The notes under the pieces: generated by a model
What the model was told of the DNA's origin: nothing
The model's database searches: none
Seen by the model: only the letters and a program-made list of their open reading frames with translations
Made by a program: the position numbers and the translations under genes
In this document: piece by piece, positions 19,081 through 29,889 of the stretch
How the letters are laid out: each line of letters begins with the position of its first letter
How positions within the stretch are numbered: position 1 is the stretch's first letter
From: Micrococcus sp. EYE_212
GTDB taxonomy: Bacteria > Actinomycetota > Actinomycetes > Actinomycetales > Micrococcaceae
Direction of reading: 5' to 3'
Assembly (NCBI RefSeq): GCF_023147585.1
Contig: NZ_JAHXOZ010000008.1
Span: 1-64,000, forward strand
Length of the DNA: 64,000 bases

Positions 19081-19629
19081 GTGAGCGAGCGAACCACCTA
19101 CCTGCTGGTCGACGGCGAGAACATCGACGCGACCCTCGGCACGTCCATCCTCCAGCGGCGCCCCCAGTCCGACGAGCGGCCGCGCTGGAAGCGCCTGCTT
19201 CACTTCATGCAGGACCACTGGAACCAGCCCGTCAAGGGCCTGTTCTTCCTCGCCATCGACGGCGAGATCCCGATCCCCTTCGTGCAGGCGCTCACCGCAC
19301 TCGGCTACCAGCCGATCATGCTGCGCGGCGAGGGCAAGGTCGTGGACCTCGGCATCCAGAAGACCATGGCCGCGCTCCAGGCACGCGAGGACGACGTCGT
19401 CCTCGTCAGCCACGACGCCGACTTCGCCCCGCAGCTGGCCGACCTGGCCTCCACCCCGGGCCGCCGCACCGGCATCATCGGCTTCGAGGAGTTCCTCTCC
19501 GGCATCCTGCGGGCCATCCCGGGCGTGGAGTTCTTCGACCTCGAGTACAAGGTCGAGGCGTTCGACTCGTCCTTGCCGCGCCTGCGCGTCATCGACGTCG
19601 CCGAGTTCGATCCGCTCGAGTTCCTCTGA
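19081..19629 (+). CDS. NYN domain protein (PIN-like nuclease fold)
   Basis: Member of the NYN (LabA/DUF88) family, a PIN-like fold found in metal-dependent RNases. The conserved start is TTYLLVDGENID, and DDVVLVSHDADFAPQL near residue 105 carries the acidic residues expected of the active site; GIIGFEEF follows. Its RNA target is unknown. GTG at 19081 is preferred over an ATG at 18964 because TAGCCT at 19068-19073 lies 8 nt before it (leaderless) and family homology begins at once; the longer form would add about 39 low-complexity residues and overlap the previous stop. With this start it has 182 residues. It converges on the broken lrp gene. Confidence 0.85.
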   Translation: MSERTTYLLVDGENIDATLGTSILQRRPQSDERPRWKRLLHFMQDHWNQPVKGLFFLAIDGEIPIPFVQALTALGYQPIMLRGEGKVVDLGIQKTMAALQAREDDVVLVSHDADFAPQLADLASTPGRRTGIIGFEEFLSGILRAIPGVEFFDLEYKVEAFDSSLPRLRVIDVAEFDPLEFL

Positions 19630-19647
19630 GCCACCGGGGCCCGTGCG

Positions 19648-20079
19648 TCAGCGCACCGGGCCGGGCTCCTCGAGGGGCAGCATCGGGCGGTGCTCGTAGA
19701 AGGTCTGCAGCACCACGGTGGTCCGCGTGTTCACGGAGGCCACGTGGCGGATCTCGTTGACGAGCGCCTCGAGCTCGCGTGGCGAGCCCACCCGGACGAA
19801 CAGCATGTACGCCGCGTCCCCGGCCACGGAGTGGCAGGCCTCGATCGCGGCGACCCCCTCCAGGAGCTGCGGCGCGTCGTCGGGCTGCCGGGGGTCCAGT
19901 GGCGTGATCTCGGTGAAGGCCGCGAGCGGCTTGCCGACCGCCTCGGGGTCCAGCAGCGCCCGGTATCCGGTGATCACCCCGCTCCCCTCGAGCTTGCGCA
20001 GCCGCGCTTGCACCGCGGACGAGGAGAGGCCGACCCGCTCCGAGAGCTGGGCGAGGGTGGCACGCGGATCACAGGAGAT
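19648..20079 (-). pseudogene. Lrp/AsnC-family regulator, 5'-truncated
   Basis: The C-terminal ligand-binding (RAM) domain is intact (LAAFTEITPLDP to FYEHRPMLP), and the second half of the DNA-binding domain is readable as DPRATLAQLSERVGLSSSAV joined to QARLRKLEGSGVI. Upstream of DPR (around 20070) the homology stops, an in-frame TAA lies at 20080-20082, and there is no ATG, GTG or TTG in frame before the GTG at 20013, which would skip most of the helix-turn-helix. Intact Lrp proteins have another 15-20 residues forming helix 1. The gene therefore looks broken by a deletion or rearrangement next to the divergent DUF6421 gene. A product from 20013 (121 residues) could bind ligand but hardly DNA. 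Confidence 0.7.
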
Positions 20080-20109
20080 TTACCGGCGACACAGCGACAG
20101 GAGGCGTTC

Positions 20110-21540
20110 ATGACCACTTCTCTGCCCACGGAGCAGGCCATCATCGGCGAGCCGGAGGTCGTCGAGGACGCCCGCCACGCCGAGTCCCACCCGGCCTGGC
20201 TGCGACTCAAGGCGGCCGCCACGGCACTCCAGGGACACCAGGCCGAGGACGGCTCGGTGCCTGACCCCGTCGACCACCCCGCCGCCCGCGACCACGTCGC
20301 CGTGATCACCGCCGCCGTCGCCACGCTGGCCCCGCTCTTCCCGCACGACGCCGCCTACCTCGCCGCCCTGCCCCGCGACGTCGCGCGCTGGGAGGCGGAC
20401 GGCTTCGGCGTGCCCGACTTCCTGGACTCCCTCGTGGCGTTCCAGCCGCAGGAGCACCGCGTGGACGGCATCCGTCACCTCGTGGTCTTCCCGATGTACA
20501 CCCAGAACGGCTCGCCCGACCGACACGTCGAGGCCCTGATCGTGGATGCCATCTGGCCGGAGTTCATCGCGGACCTCGAGGCCGGCGACCACGGCAACAA
20601 GCTCTTCCTGTCCCTGCGGCTGATCGACTTCACGCCGGGCTACGACACGAACTCAGCGGTGCTGTTCCCCGAGACCGTGGCGATGCGCGAGAGCCCCACG
20701 TTCACGTGGGGCGCGATCTTCCAGGACCGCGAGGCGGCCCGCTTCCGCCGCGTCGTCGCCGCGGCCGCGGACATCACGAAGCTGGACCTGCCCGCCGACG
20801 CCGCGGAGCTCGTGGCGGACCAGGACCTCGCCGAGAGGACGTTCGTCATGTGGGACCTCATCCACGACCGCACGCACATGCGCGGCGACCTGCCCTTCGA
20901 CCCGTTCATGATCAAGCAGCGCATGCCGTTCTTCCTCTACACGCTCGAGGAGATGCGCTGTGACTTGACCGCGTTCCGCGAGTGCGTCCGGATCGAGCAG
21001 GCCCTCACCGCCCGCGCGGAGGCCGGGGAGGACCTGAGCGAGACGGAGCAGGCGACCCTGCGTCACGCGAAGCTCGTGCACTACGCCGTGCTCTTCGACC
21101 GCGTCTTCCGCTTCGCGCTCACCGGCTCCCGCGTGCGCAACTACGACGGCCTCGGCGGCCAGCTGCTCTTCGCGTGGCTCCACCGCCGGCACGTGGTGGA
21201 GTGGCGGGACGTGAAGCTCAGCGTGGACTGGGAGGGCCTGGCGCCGGCCGTCGTCGCGCTCGGCGACGCGATCGACCGGCTGTACTGGGAGTCCATCGAC
21301 CGCCCCAAGACCGTGCACTGGCTCAAGGCCCACGAGCTGGTCGCGTCCGTGGTGGCCCCGCATCCGGCCTCGGCGTGGGCGCAGGGCCTCCCCCAGGACG
21401 TGCTGGCGGGCCCGCCGAAGGGGCTCACCGACCTCGTGCTCGACGACGAGTTCCCGCTCTCCATGTTCTTCGAGGCGCTCGAGAAGAAGATGCGGGGCGT
21501 CATCGTCTCCACGGCCGGCATCCGCGCCGCGGACGCCTGA
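20110..21540 (+). CDS. DUF6421 family protein
   Basis: Protein of 476 residues matching, from memory of conserved stretches, the actinobacterial DUF6421 family: VPDFLDSLVAFQP, HLVVFPMYTQNGSPDRH, GYDTNSAVLFPET, WDLIHDRTHMRGDLPFDPFMIKQR, RNYDGLGGQLLF and DEFPLSMFFEAL. The repeated His, Asp and Glu in HDRTHMRGD suggest a metal site, but no activity is known to me. There are no membrane segments. The ATG at 20110 has a good AGGAGG (20099-20104). It stands divergent from a truncated lrp gene and 40 bp upstream of a threonine aldolase-like gene in the same direction, so the last two are probably co-transcribed. Confidence 0.8.
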   Translation: MTTSLPTEQAIIGEPEVVEDARHAESHPAWLRLKAAATALQGHQAEDGSVPDPVDHPAARDHVAVITAAVATLAPLFPHDAAYLAALPRDVARWEADGFGVPDFLDSLVAFQPQEHRVDGIRHLVVFPMYTQNGSPDRHVEALIVDAIWPEFIADLEAGDHGNKLFLSLRLIDFTPGYDTNSAVLFPETVAMRESPTFTWGAIFQDREAARFRRVVAAAADITKLDLPADAAELVADQDLAERTFVMWDLIHDRTHMRGDLPFDPFMIKQRMPFFLYTLEEMRCDLTAFRECVRIEQALTARAEAGEDLSETEQATLRHAKLVHYAVLFDRVFRFALTGSRVRNYDGLGGQLLFAWLHRRHVVEWRDVKLSVDWEGLAPAVVALGDAIDRLYWESIDRPKTVHWLKAHELVASVVAPHPASAWAQGLPQDVLAGPPKGLTDLVLDDEFPLSMFFEALEKKMRGVIVSTAGIRAADA

Positions 21541-21580
21541 GGCGCGTCGCACGATGACCACCCACCGGAAGGGGACCGAC

Positions 21581-22654
21581 ATGCAGAGGATCCACGACGC
21601 CGAGAGCCGCGGGTTCGCCTCGGACAACTACTCCGGGGTGCACCCGGAGGTCCTCGCGGCGATCGCCGAGGCCAACGGCGGCCACCAGACCGCCTACGGC
21701 GAGGACGCCTACACCGCCCGGCTGCAGGAGGTGGTCCGCGGGCACTTCGGCGAGCAGGCGCAGGCCTGGCCGATGTTCAACGGGACGGGCGCGAACGTCG
21801 TCGCCCTGGAGTCCATGCTGCCGCGCTGGGGCGCGGTGGTCTGCGCGGACACCGCCCACATCCACGTGGACGAGGGCGGCGCGCCGGAGAAGGCCGCCGG
21901 GATCAAGCTCCTGCCCGTGTCCACCCTGGACGGCAAGCTCACCCCGGAGCTGATCGACGCCGAGGCGTGGGGATGGGGGGACGAGCACCGGGCCCAGCCC
22001 CTCGTCGTCGCGATCACGCAGTCCACCGAGCTCGGCACCCTGTACACGCCGGAGGAGATCCGCGCGATCACCGAGCACGCGCACGCGCGCGGCATGACGG
22101 TGTTCCTGGACGGGGCGCGGATCGCCAACGCCGCGGCCGCGCTCGACCTGCCGCTGCGTGCGTTCACCACGGACGCCGGCGTGGACGTGCTCTCCCTGGG
22201 CGGCAGCAAGAACGGGGCGCTCGCCGCGGAGGCGATCGTGGTGCTGAACCCGGACGCCGTGCAGGGCCTGGCCTACCTGCGCAAGCACCAGATGCAGCTC
22301 GCGTCCAAGATGCGCTTCGTCTCGGCGCAGCTGATCGCGCTCTTCGACGGGGACCTGCACCTGCGGATCGCCGGCCACGCGAACGCCATGGCCCGGCGCC
22401 TCAGCGACGCCGTGACGGCCGGCATCGCGGACGGCTCCCTCCCCGGGGTGGCGCTGACCCAGAACACCGACGTCAACGCGGTCTTCGCGACCCTGCCGGC
22501 CGGCGTCGCGGACCGGCTGCGCCGGTCCTTCCGGTTCTACGACTGGGACCCCGCGACGGGCGAGGTCCGCTGGGTGTGCAGCTTCGACACCACGGAGGAG
22601 GACGTCGACGCGTTCGTCGCGGCCCTGCGCGAGGAGCTCGCCGCGGCGGGCTGA
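21581..22654 (+). CDS. threonine aldolase family protein (beta-eliminating lyase)
   Basis: PLP-dependent fold-type I enzyme, 357 residues, similar to low-specificity L-threonine aldolase, which splits threonine into glycine and acetaldehyde. FASDNYSGVHPEVL near the start, HIHVDEGG near 95, LDGARIANA near 185 and the PLP lysine K210 in SLGGSKNGAL are visible. The ATG at 21581 is favoured over 21554 because GGAAGGGGA precedes it by 5 nt. It follows DUF6421 by 40 bp. Related beta-eliminating lyases act on other beta-hydroxy amino acids, so the exact substrate is open. Confidence 0.88.
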   Translation: MQRIHDAESRGFASDNYSGVHPEVLAAIAEANGGHQTAYGEDAYTARLQEVVRGHFGEQAQAWPMFNGTGANVVALESMLPRWGAVVCADTAHIHVDEGGAPEKAAGIKLLPVSTLDGKLTPELIDAEAWGWGDEHRAQPLVVAITQSTELGTLYTPEEIRAITEHAHARGMTVFLDGARIANAAAALDLPLRAFTTDAGVDVLSLGGSKNGALAAEAIVVLNPDAVQGLAYLRKHQMQLASKMRFVSAQLIALFDGDLHLRIAGHANAMARRLSDAVTAGIADGSLPGVALTQNTDVNAVFATLPAGVADRLRRSFRFYDWDPATGEVRWVCSFDTTEEDVDAFVAALREELAAAG

Positions 22655-22762
22655 CCCGAGGGCGACGCGCGCCGCGGCCCCGTCCGGGTGTAGAGTTCTG
22701 CGACCTCGAATCCGGGGTGGAGGCGCCGGACGTGCGCCCGCCCCCAGCGACGAAAGACCTCC

Positions 22763-24295
22763 GTGAACTCCAGAGACACCCCCGGCTCTGCCCTGCCGGC
22801 CGGCAGCACCGCCGCCGGCCCCGCCGCCAGCACCGCCGCCCTTCCCGCCCCGTCAGAGGCGCACAACGGCCTGCGCCGCACCCTGGCCGCCCGCCACCTG
22901 ATGATGATCGCGATGGGCGGCGCCATCGGCACCGGCCTGTTCGTGGCCTCCGGCAACAGCATCGCCACCGCCGGCCCCGGCGGCGCGCTGCTGGCGTACG
23001 TCGTCATCGGCTTCATGGTGTTCCTGCTCATGCAGTCCCTCGGCGAGATGGCCACCTACCTGCCGGTCTCGGGCGCCTTCGAGGAGTACGCCACCCGGTT
23101 CGTCAGCCCCTCGTTCGGCTTCGCCATCGGCTGGAACTACTGGTACAACTGGGCGATCACGGTGGCCGCGGAGCTCGTCGCGGCCGCTCTGGTCATGCGC
23201 TACTGGCTCCCGGACGTCCCCTCGTGGGCCTGGTCTGCGCTCTTCCTGGCGATCCTCTTCGGCCTCAACGCGCTCTCCACCCGGGCCTACGGCGAGTCCG
23301 AGTTCTGGTTCTCGCTCATCAAGGTCGTCACCGTGGTGGTCTTCCTCGTCCTCGGCGTCATGATGATCGCCGGCATCCTCGGCGGCGCCGCCCCGGGCTT
23401 CGAGAACTGGACCACCGGCGAGGCCCCGTTCGTGGGCGGCGCCCCGGGCATCCTCGCGATCTTCCTGGTGGCCGGCTTCTCCTTCCAGGGCACCGAACTC
23501 GTCGGCGTCGCGGCCGGCGAGGCGGAGGACCCGGAGAAGAACGTCCCGAAGGCCATCCGCACCGTGTTCTGGCGCATCCTGCTCTTCTACGTCGGCGCGA
23601 TCACCGTGATCGGCTTCCTGATCCCCTACACCAGCCCCAACCTGCTGGGCAGCGGCGTGGAGGACATCTCGATCTCCCCGTTCACCCTGGTGTTCGAGAA
23701 CGCCGGCGTGCTGGCCGCGGCCGCCGTGATGAACGCCGTGATCCTCACAGCGATCCTCTCCGCCGGCAACTCGGGGCTGTACGCCTCCACCCGCATGCTC
23801 TGGGCCCTGGCCGACTCGGGCAAGGCCCCGCGGTTCCTCGCCAAGGTCAACCGCCGCGGCGTTCCCATGAACGCGCTGCTGGTCACCACCGCCGTCGGCG
23901 CCCTGTGCTTCCTCACCACCCTCGTCGGAGACGGGGCCGCCTACGTGTGGCTCGTCTCCGCCTCCGGACTGGCCGGGTTCATCGTGTGGATGGGCATCGC
24001 GTGGAGCCACTACCGGTTCCGCCGCGCGTACATCGTCCAGGGCGGCCGCCTCGAGGACCTGCCCTACCGCGCCGCGCTCTTCCCGTTGGGCCCGATCGTC
24101 GCGCTGCTGCTGTGCACCGTGGTGGTCCTGGGTCAGGGGTACGGGGCGTTCGGCGAGGGCGTGGACCTGCTCGCCGCAGCCACCGCGTACCTCGGCCTGC
24201 CGCTGTTCCTGGCCCTGTGGCTCGGCCACAAGCTGGTCACCGGCTCGAAGCCGGTGCGCGCCGAGGACGCCGACCTCACCCGCGAGCGCTGGTGA
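22763..24295 (+). CDS. amino acid permease (APC superfamily)
   Basis: Secondary transporter of 510 residues with about twelve membrane helices, of the AAT/LysP type. The signature AARHLMMIAMGGAIGTGLF (44-62) is the consensus start of helix 1; FQGTELVGVAAGEAEDPEKNVPKAI (about 244-268) is the family's helix 6-loop region. Relatives take up lysine, aromatic or other amino acids with protons; the substrate cannot be fixed from sequence. The N-terminus before residue 40 is a Pro/Ala-rich cytoplasmic tail. The GTG start has GAAAG upstream, and TAGAGT at 22691-22696 is a likely -10. A GC-rich hairpin follows the gene. Confidence 0.88.
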   Translation: MNSRDTPGSALPAGSTAAGPAASTAALPAPSEAHNGLRRTLAARHLMMIAMGGAIGTGLFVASGNSIATAGPGGALLAYVVIGFMVFLLMQSLGEMATYLPVSGAFEEYATRFVSPSFGFAIGWNYWYNWAITVAAELVAAALVMRYWLPDVPSWAWSALFLAILFGLNALSTRAYGESEFWFSLIKVVTVVVFLVLGVMMIAGILGGAAPGFENWTTGEAPFVGGAPGILAIFLVAGFSFQGTELVGVAAGEAEDPEKNVPKAIRTVFWRILLFYVGAITVIGFLIPYTSPNLLGSGVEDISISPFTLVFENAGVLAAAAVMNAVILTAILSAGNSGLYASTRMLWALADSGKAPRFLAKVNRRGVPMNALLVTTAVGALCFLTTLVGDGAAYVWLVSASGLAGFIVWMGIAWSHYRFRRAYIVQGGRLEDLPYRAALFPLGPIVALLLCTVVVLGQGYGAFGEGVDLLAAATAYLGLPLFLALWLGHKLVTGSKPVRAEDADLTRERW

Positions 24296-24300
24296 CCCCG

Positions 24301-24326
24301 GCGGCCGGGCCGGGCCGGTCGGCCGC
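24301..24326. terminator. bidirectional hairpin between permease and HAD phosphatase genes
   Basis: Arms GCGGCCG (24301-24307) and CGGCCGC (24320-24326) with a GC-rich 12-nt loop, in the 40-bp gap between two convergent stop codons. It could end both transcripts. No T-run. Confidence 0.4.
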
Positions 24327-24335
24327 GCCCGCCCG

Positions 24336-26321
<1,986 letters not shown>

Positions 26322-26379
26322 GCGAGCCGGCTGGGGAACGGGCGGGCACCGGACGACGGGACGCCGCCCGCCCCTCAGG

Positions 26380-26492
26380 GTGGTCACGACACGCCGTCTG
26401 GAGGCATGGCACGCGGCGTGTTGTGACCACTCTGCGTCGGACGGCGTCCGCACGCGGCGTGTTGTGACCACTCTGCGTCGGACGGCGTCCGC
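26380..26492. repeat. intergenic hairpin plus 41-bp perfect tandem duplication
   Basis: A stem is formed by 26380-26395 and 26415-26430 (one G-T pair). The unit at 26411-26451, which contains the right arm, is repeated exactly at 26452-26492. The left arm GTGGTCACGACACGCCG is also found at 31632-31648. It lies between the convergent mdh and PfkB genes and could act as a terminator. Confidence 0.8.
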
Positions 26493-26503
26493 CCGCGTCG
26501 TCG

Positions 26504-27442
26504 TCAGCCCGCGAGCTCGGCCCGCGTCGGCGGGTCGGCGCCCGGGCGGGACGCCGTGATCGCGGAGGCGCGGGAGGCGTAGATCAGCACGGACTCGACG
26601 TCGGCCGGGTCCATGGCGTGCAGCCGCTCCCGGTGGGCCGCGCCGAGCAGGGAGCGGTCGTCGAGGGCGGCCAGGAGCGCCGCGGTGAACGAGTCGCCGG
26701 CACCCACGGTGTCCGCGACGTCCACGGGGACGATCGGGCGCTCGCGCACGCCGTGTGCAGTGACGGCCACGATGTCCTCGGCGCCGCGCGTCATGACCAC
26801 GAACGCCGGACCCATGGCCTGCCACGCCTTCAGGGTCTCGAGCAGCGGCCGGTCCGGGTAGAGCCAGGCGATGTCCTCGTCAGAGGCGTGGACGACGTCG
26901 GAGAGGCGCACCGACTCCTCGGCGCGAGCACGGGCGAACACCCGGTCCGGGACGATGCTGGGCCGCACGTTGGGGTCGTAGCTGACGGTGGTCTCCGGGG
27001 AGAGCGCCTCGAGCAGACCCATGACCTCGGCGTCGCCGGGGGCGAGCATCGTGGCGATCGAGCCGGCGTGCACGTGCTTGAGCGACCCGCCGGCGGCCGC
27101 GCGGAGGTCCCGCACGAGGGCGGCGGCGGGCGGCAGCGTCCAGTCGAGGTCGAACTCGTAGCTGGCGGCGCCCGTCGGGTCCAGGCGCGCGGTGGCCTGC
27201 GACGTCGGGGAGGAGTCCGGCTCCAGGAGGCTGCGCACGCCGTTGCCCTCGAGATGGGCGGCGATCATGGCGCCGTACTCGTCCTGGCCGAAGCGGCCGG
27301 CGAACAGCACGGGGCGCTCCAGGCGGCTCACACCGACGGCCACGTTCAGCGGGCTCCCGCCCACGTGCGCTCGGGGCGTGGCGGTGTCCGAGAGGACCAC
27401 GTCCACCAGGGCCTCGCCGATCACTCCGAAGTACTCAGACAC
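26504..27442 (-). CDS. PfkB-family carbohydrate kinase (fructokinase-like)
   Basis: Ribokinase/PfkB-fold sugar kinase of 312 residues, closest in pattern to bacterial fructokinases. Signature 1 is seen as GGSPLNVAVGVSRL (28-41) with FAGRFGQDEYG; signature 2 is DTVGAGDSF (244-252), where D250 is the catalytic base. Fructokinase activity (fructose to fructose-6-phosphate) is the usual assignment, but other sugars are possible; no sugar transporter or hydrolase is adjacent to decide. The GTG start at 27442 is preceded by GAGGTGT, and TAGGGT on this strand about 20 nt upstream may be the -10. It diverges from the uracil permease gene. Confidence 0.87.
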   Translation of the reverse strand: MSEYFGVIGEALVDVVLSDTATPRAHVGGSPLNVAVGVSRLERPVLFAGRFGQDEYGAMIAAHLEGNGVRSLLEPDSSPTSQATARLDPTGAASYEFDLDWTLPPAAALVRDLRAAAGGSLKHVHAGSIATMLAPGDAEVMGLLEALSPETTVSYDPNVRPSIVPDRVFARARAEESVRLSDVVHASDEDIAWLYPDRPLLETLKAWQAMGPAFVVMTRGAEDIVAVTAHGVRERPIVPVDVADTVGAGDSFTAALLAALDDRSLLGAAHRERLHAMDPADVESVLIYASRASAITASRPGADPPTRAELAG

Positions 27443-27530
27443 ACCTCAAACGGTACCCTACAGACCGACGCGCGCCCCGATCCGAAGCCCGGTCCGGCGC
27501 CCTCATCCACTCCTGAACGGCAAGGCGGCC

Positions 27531-28895
27531 ATGGCCCACAGCACCCCCACCTCACCCGCTCGGCACGCCGACCCCTCCCGGGGGTTCGGCTGGCGCGTGC
27601 ACGGCGACGGCCGCACCATCACGCCGGGCACCGTCGTCGCCCCGGACGAACGCCTCAGCTGGCCACGCACCGTGGGCATCGGCGTGCAGCACGTGATGGC
27701 CATGTTCGGCGCCACCGTGCTCGTTCCCGCCATCACCGGCATGCCCGCGACGACGGCGCTGCTCTTCTCCGGCATCGGCACCCTGCTGTTCCTCGTGATC
27801 ACCGGCAACCGCCTGCCGAGCTACCTCGGCAGCTCGTTCGCGTTCATCGCCCCGCTCACGGCGGCCACCGCGCTCGAGGGCACGGGCGCTGCGCTCGGCG
27901 GCATCATGGCGACGGGGCTGCTGCTCGCGGCGATCGGCGTCGTCGTGCACCTGTCCGGCACCGGCTGGATCCACGCGCTCATGCCGCCCGCCGTGATGGG
28001 CACCATCGTGGCGCTGATCGGCCTGAACCTCGCCGGCGCGACGACGGCGGCCATGCAGGAGGTGCCCCTGACCACCTTCGGCACGGCGCTGGCGGTGGTG
28101 CTCACGGCGGTGCTGTTCCGCGGCCTCGTCGGGCGGCTGTCCATCCTCGTGGGCATCCTGGCCGGGTACGTGCTGGCGCTGGCCCAGGGCCAGGTGGACT
28201 TCGCCGCGGTCGGCGAGGCGGCCTGGGTGGGCCTGCCGCCGTTCCACGCGCCCGAGTTCAGCCTCCAGGTGCTGCCGCTGTTCCTGCCGGTGGTGCTCGT
28301 GCTGATCGCCGAGAACATCGGCCACGTCAGGACCGTCGGCCTGATGACCAAGCGGGACCTCGACCCGCTCACCGGCCGCGCTCTGATCGCCGACGGCCTC
28401 TCCACCACCTTCTCCGGCCTGGGCGGCGGCGTCGGCACCACCACGTACGCGGAGAACATCGGCGTCATGGCGAGCTCGCGGGTGTACTCGACCGCCGCGT
28501 ACTGGGTGGCCGGCCTCACCGCGATCGCCCTCGCCTTCCTGCCCAAGTTCGGGGCCGCCGTCGCGACCATCCCGGCCGGTGTGGCCGGCGGCGCCGGCAT
28601 CATCCTCTACGGCATGATCGGCGTGATGGGCGTGCGGATCTGGGTCCAGAACCGCGTGGACTTCTCCAACACCATCCACCTCATGACGGCGGGCGCGGGC
28701 CTGATCGTGGCGATCGCGGACCCGCAGCTGACGGCGGGCGGGCTGGTGTTCGGCGGCATCACGCTCGGCACGATCGCCGCGCTCGTGGTGCACCACCTCA
28801 TGACGGCCGTGGCCCGCTGGCGCGGCACCGAGCCGGTCCCCGAGGACGAGGACGCCGAGCGGTACGAGGCCACCCAGGCCGGCCGCCTCGGCTGA
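27531..28895 (+). CDS. uraA: uracil-xanthine permease family transporter
   Basis: Nucleobase:cation symporter-2 (NAT/NCS2) family membrane protein, 454 residues, about 14 hydrophobic segments. GIGVQHVMAMFGATVLVP near 45 is the UraA-type first helix; LVLIAENIGHV near 255 carries the conserved glutamate of the substrate site, and GGGVGTTTYAENIGVMA near 305 is the second signature. Uracil/H+ symport is the likely activity; xanthine or other bases are possible. AAGGCGG precedes the ATG. It diverges from the PfkB kinase gene and converges on the CPBP gene. The gene symbol is by family only. Confidence 0.88.
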   Translation: MAHSTPTSPARHADPSRGFGWRVHGDGRTITPGTVVAPDERLSWPRTVGIGVQHVMAMFGATVLVPAITGMPATTALLFSGIGTLLFLVITGNRLPSYLGSSFAFIAPLTAATALEGTGAALGGIMATGLLLAAIGVVVHLSGTGWIHALMPPAVMGTIVALIGLNLAGATTAAMQEVPLTTFGTALAVVLTAVLFRGLVGRLSILVGILAGYVLALAQGQVDFAAVGEAAWVGLPPFHAPEFSLQVLPLFLPVVLVLIAENIGHVRTVGLMTKRDLDPLTGRALIADGLSTTFSGLGGGVGTTTYAENIGVMASSRVYSTAAYWVAGLTAIALAFLPKFGAAVATIPAGVAGGAGIILYGMIGVMGVRIWVQNRVDFSNTIHLMTAGAGLIVAIADPQLTAGGLVFGGITLGTIAALVVHHLMTAVARWRGTEPVPEDEDAERYEATQAGRLG

Positions 28896-28905
28896 GGTGG
28901 ACGGC

Positions 28906-28922
28906 GAGCCCTACCGGGGCTC
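28906..28922. terminator. short bidirectional hairpin after the uracil permease gene
   Basis: GAGCCC (28906-28911) pairs with GGGCTC (28917-28922). It fills the 25-bp gap between convergent stops and touches the CPBP stop codon. Weak stem, no T-tract. Confidence 0.35.
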
Positions 28923-29889
28923 ACCGCGTCAGCAGGTACGCCGCCACGGCCCAGCCGTTCATGATCAGGTGCGCCAGGATGTTCATCGCGATGTTCCGGT
29001 ACCGCCACCACAGCAGGCCCAGGAACAGGCCCGACGTGCCCTGCACCGCCACGATCAGTGCGGCATCCCGGGCCAGGTCCGCGGACCCGTGCGTGCCGAA
29101 GTGCATGAGCCCGAACAGCACGCACGTCAGCGCGATGCCCGCCGCCGGCCCCAGCCACACCTCCAGCCGCGTCTGCAGCCAGCGGCGGTAGAACAGCTCC
29201 TCGCCCACGCCCGCCGTCAGCGCCGTCACCGCCGCCCCGAGGAGCAGGAACGTCAGGTCGTCGCCGGAGAAGTCCGCGGCCGACACCCACGGCGCCGCCT
29301 GGGACAGCCACGCCCACACCACGACGACGGCGAGCGGCGCCCACCAGCGCCACCCCCCTCCGGCGCGGAGCACTTCCACCCCGCCACGCCACACGAAGCG
29401 CAGCGCGAGGGCGGGCAGCACCATGAACAGCAGGGCCTTCGAGAGCACGAAGTCCACGTCGGACAGCGGCGAGAGGCCGAGCCCGATCGTGAGCACGGCC
29501 AGCCCGACCAGGAAGGCCGTGCCGTGCCGGAACGCCCGCGCCTCTCCCCTCACCGCCGGTTGGGACGTCCGACGGGGCGGCAGCAGGAGGGTCAGAGCGA
29601 CACCCACCACGGGCGGCAGGAACACCTGCCACAGGGGCAGGGTCGGGGCGGAGGGGTCGGCGGAGACGGTCAGCCCCTTCGGATGGCCCAGGACCACTGA
29701 CCCCACAGAGAGCGCATACGCCAGGGCGCACGCGGCCAGCACGGCCGTGCGCAGCGTCCGGGAGGCCCGCCCGCCTCGGCCGCCCCCGTCGACGACGCCT
29801 GCGCCGTGGGCCCCCTTCACCGCGGATGGGCCCCGCGGCGCAGGGCTCGTCCTGTCGGCGGTGCTCGTCTTGTTTGCCCGCCGGGTCAT
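28921..29889 (-). CDS. CPBP-family intramembrane metalloprotease
   Basis: Polytopic membrane protein of 322 residues of the CPBP (Abi/CAAX-protease and bacteriocin-processing) family. The catalytic EExxxR motif is GEELFYRRWLQ near 225, the first histidine motif is FGLMHFG and the second is NILAHLIMNGW near the end; these residues lie in membrane helices as expected. About eight hydrophobic segments are visible. The N-terminal 45 residues are basic and polar. Substrates are unknown; related proteins are linked to bacteriocin immunity or membrane-protein processing. The ATG overlaps the upstream stop as ATGA (29886-29889), so it is coupled to the LysR-like gene. Confidence 0.85.
   Translation of the reverse strand: MTRRANKTSTADRTSPAPRGPSAVKGAHGAGVVDGGGRGGRASRTLRTAVLAACALAYALSVGSVVLGHPKGLTVSADPSAPTLPLWQVFLPPVVGVALTLLLPPRRTSQPAVRGEARAFRHGTAFLVGLAVLTIGLGLSPLSDVDFVLSKALLFMVLPALALRFVWRGGVEVLRAGGGWRWWAPLAVVVVWAWLSQAAPWVSAADFSGDDLTFLLLGAAVTALTAGVGEELFYRRWLQTRLEVWLGPAAGIALTCVLFGLMHFGTHGSADLARDAALIVAVQGTSGLFLGLLWWRYRNIAMNILAHLIMNGWAVAAYLLTR

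Noticed and set aside
26411-26492. Possible CRISPR-like direct repeat
   Set aside because: Two adjacent copies with no spacer, one of them part of a hairpin; no cas genes in the window.
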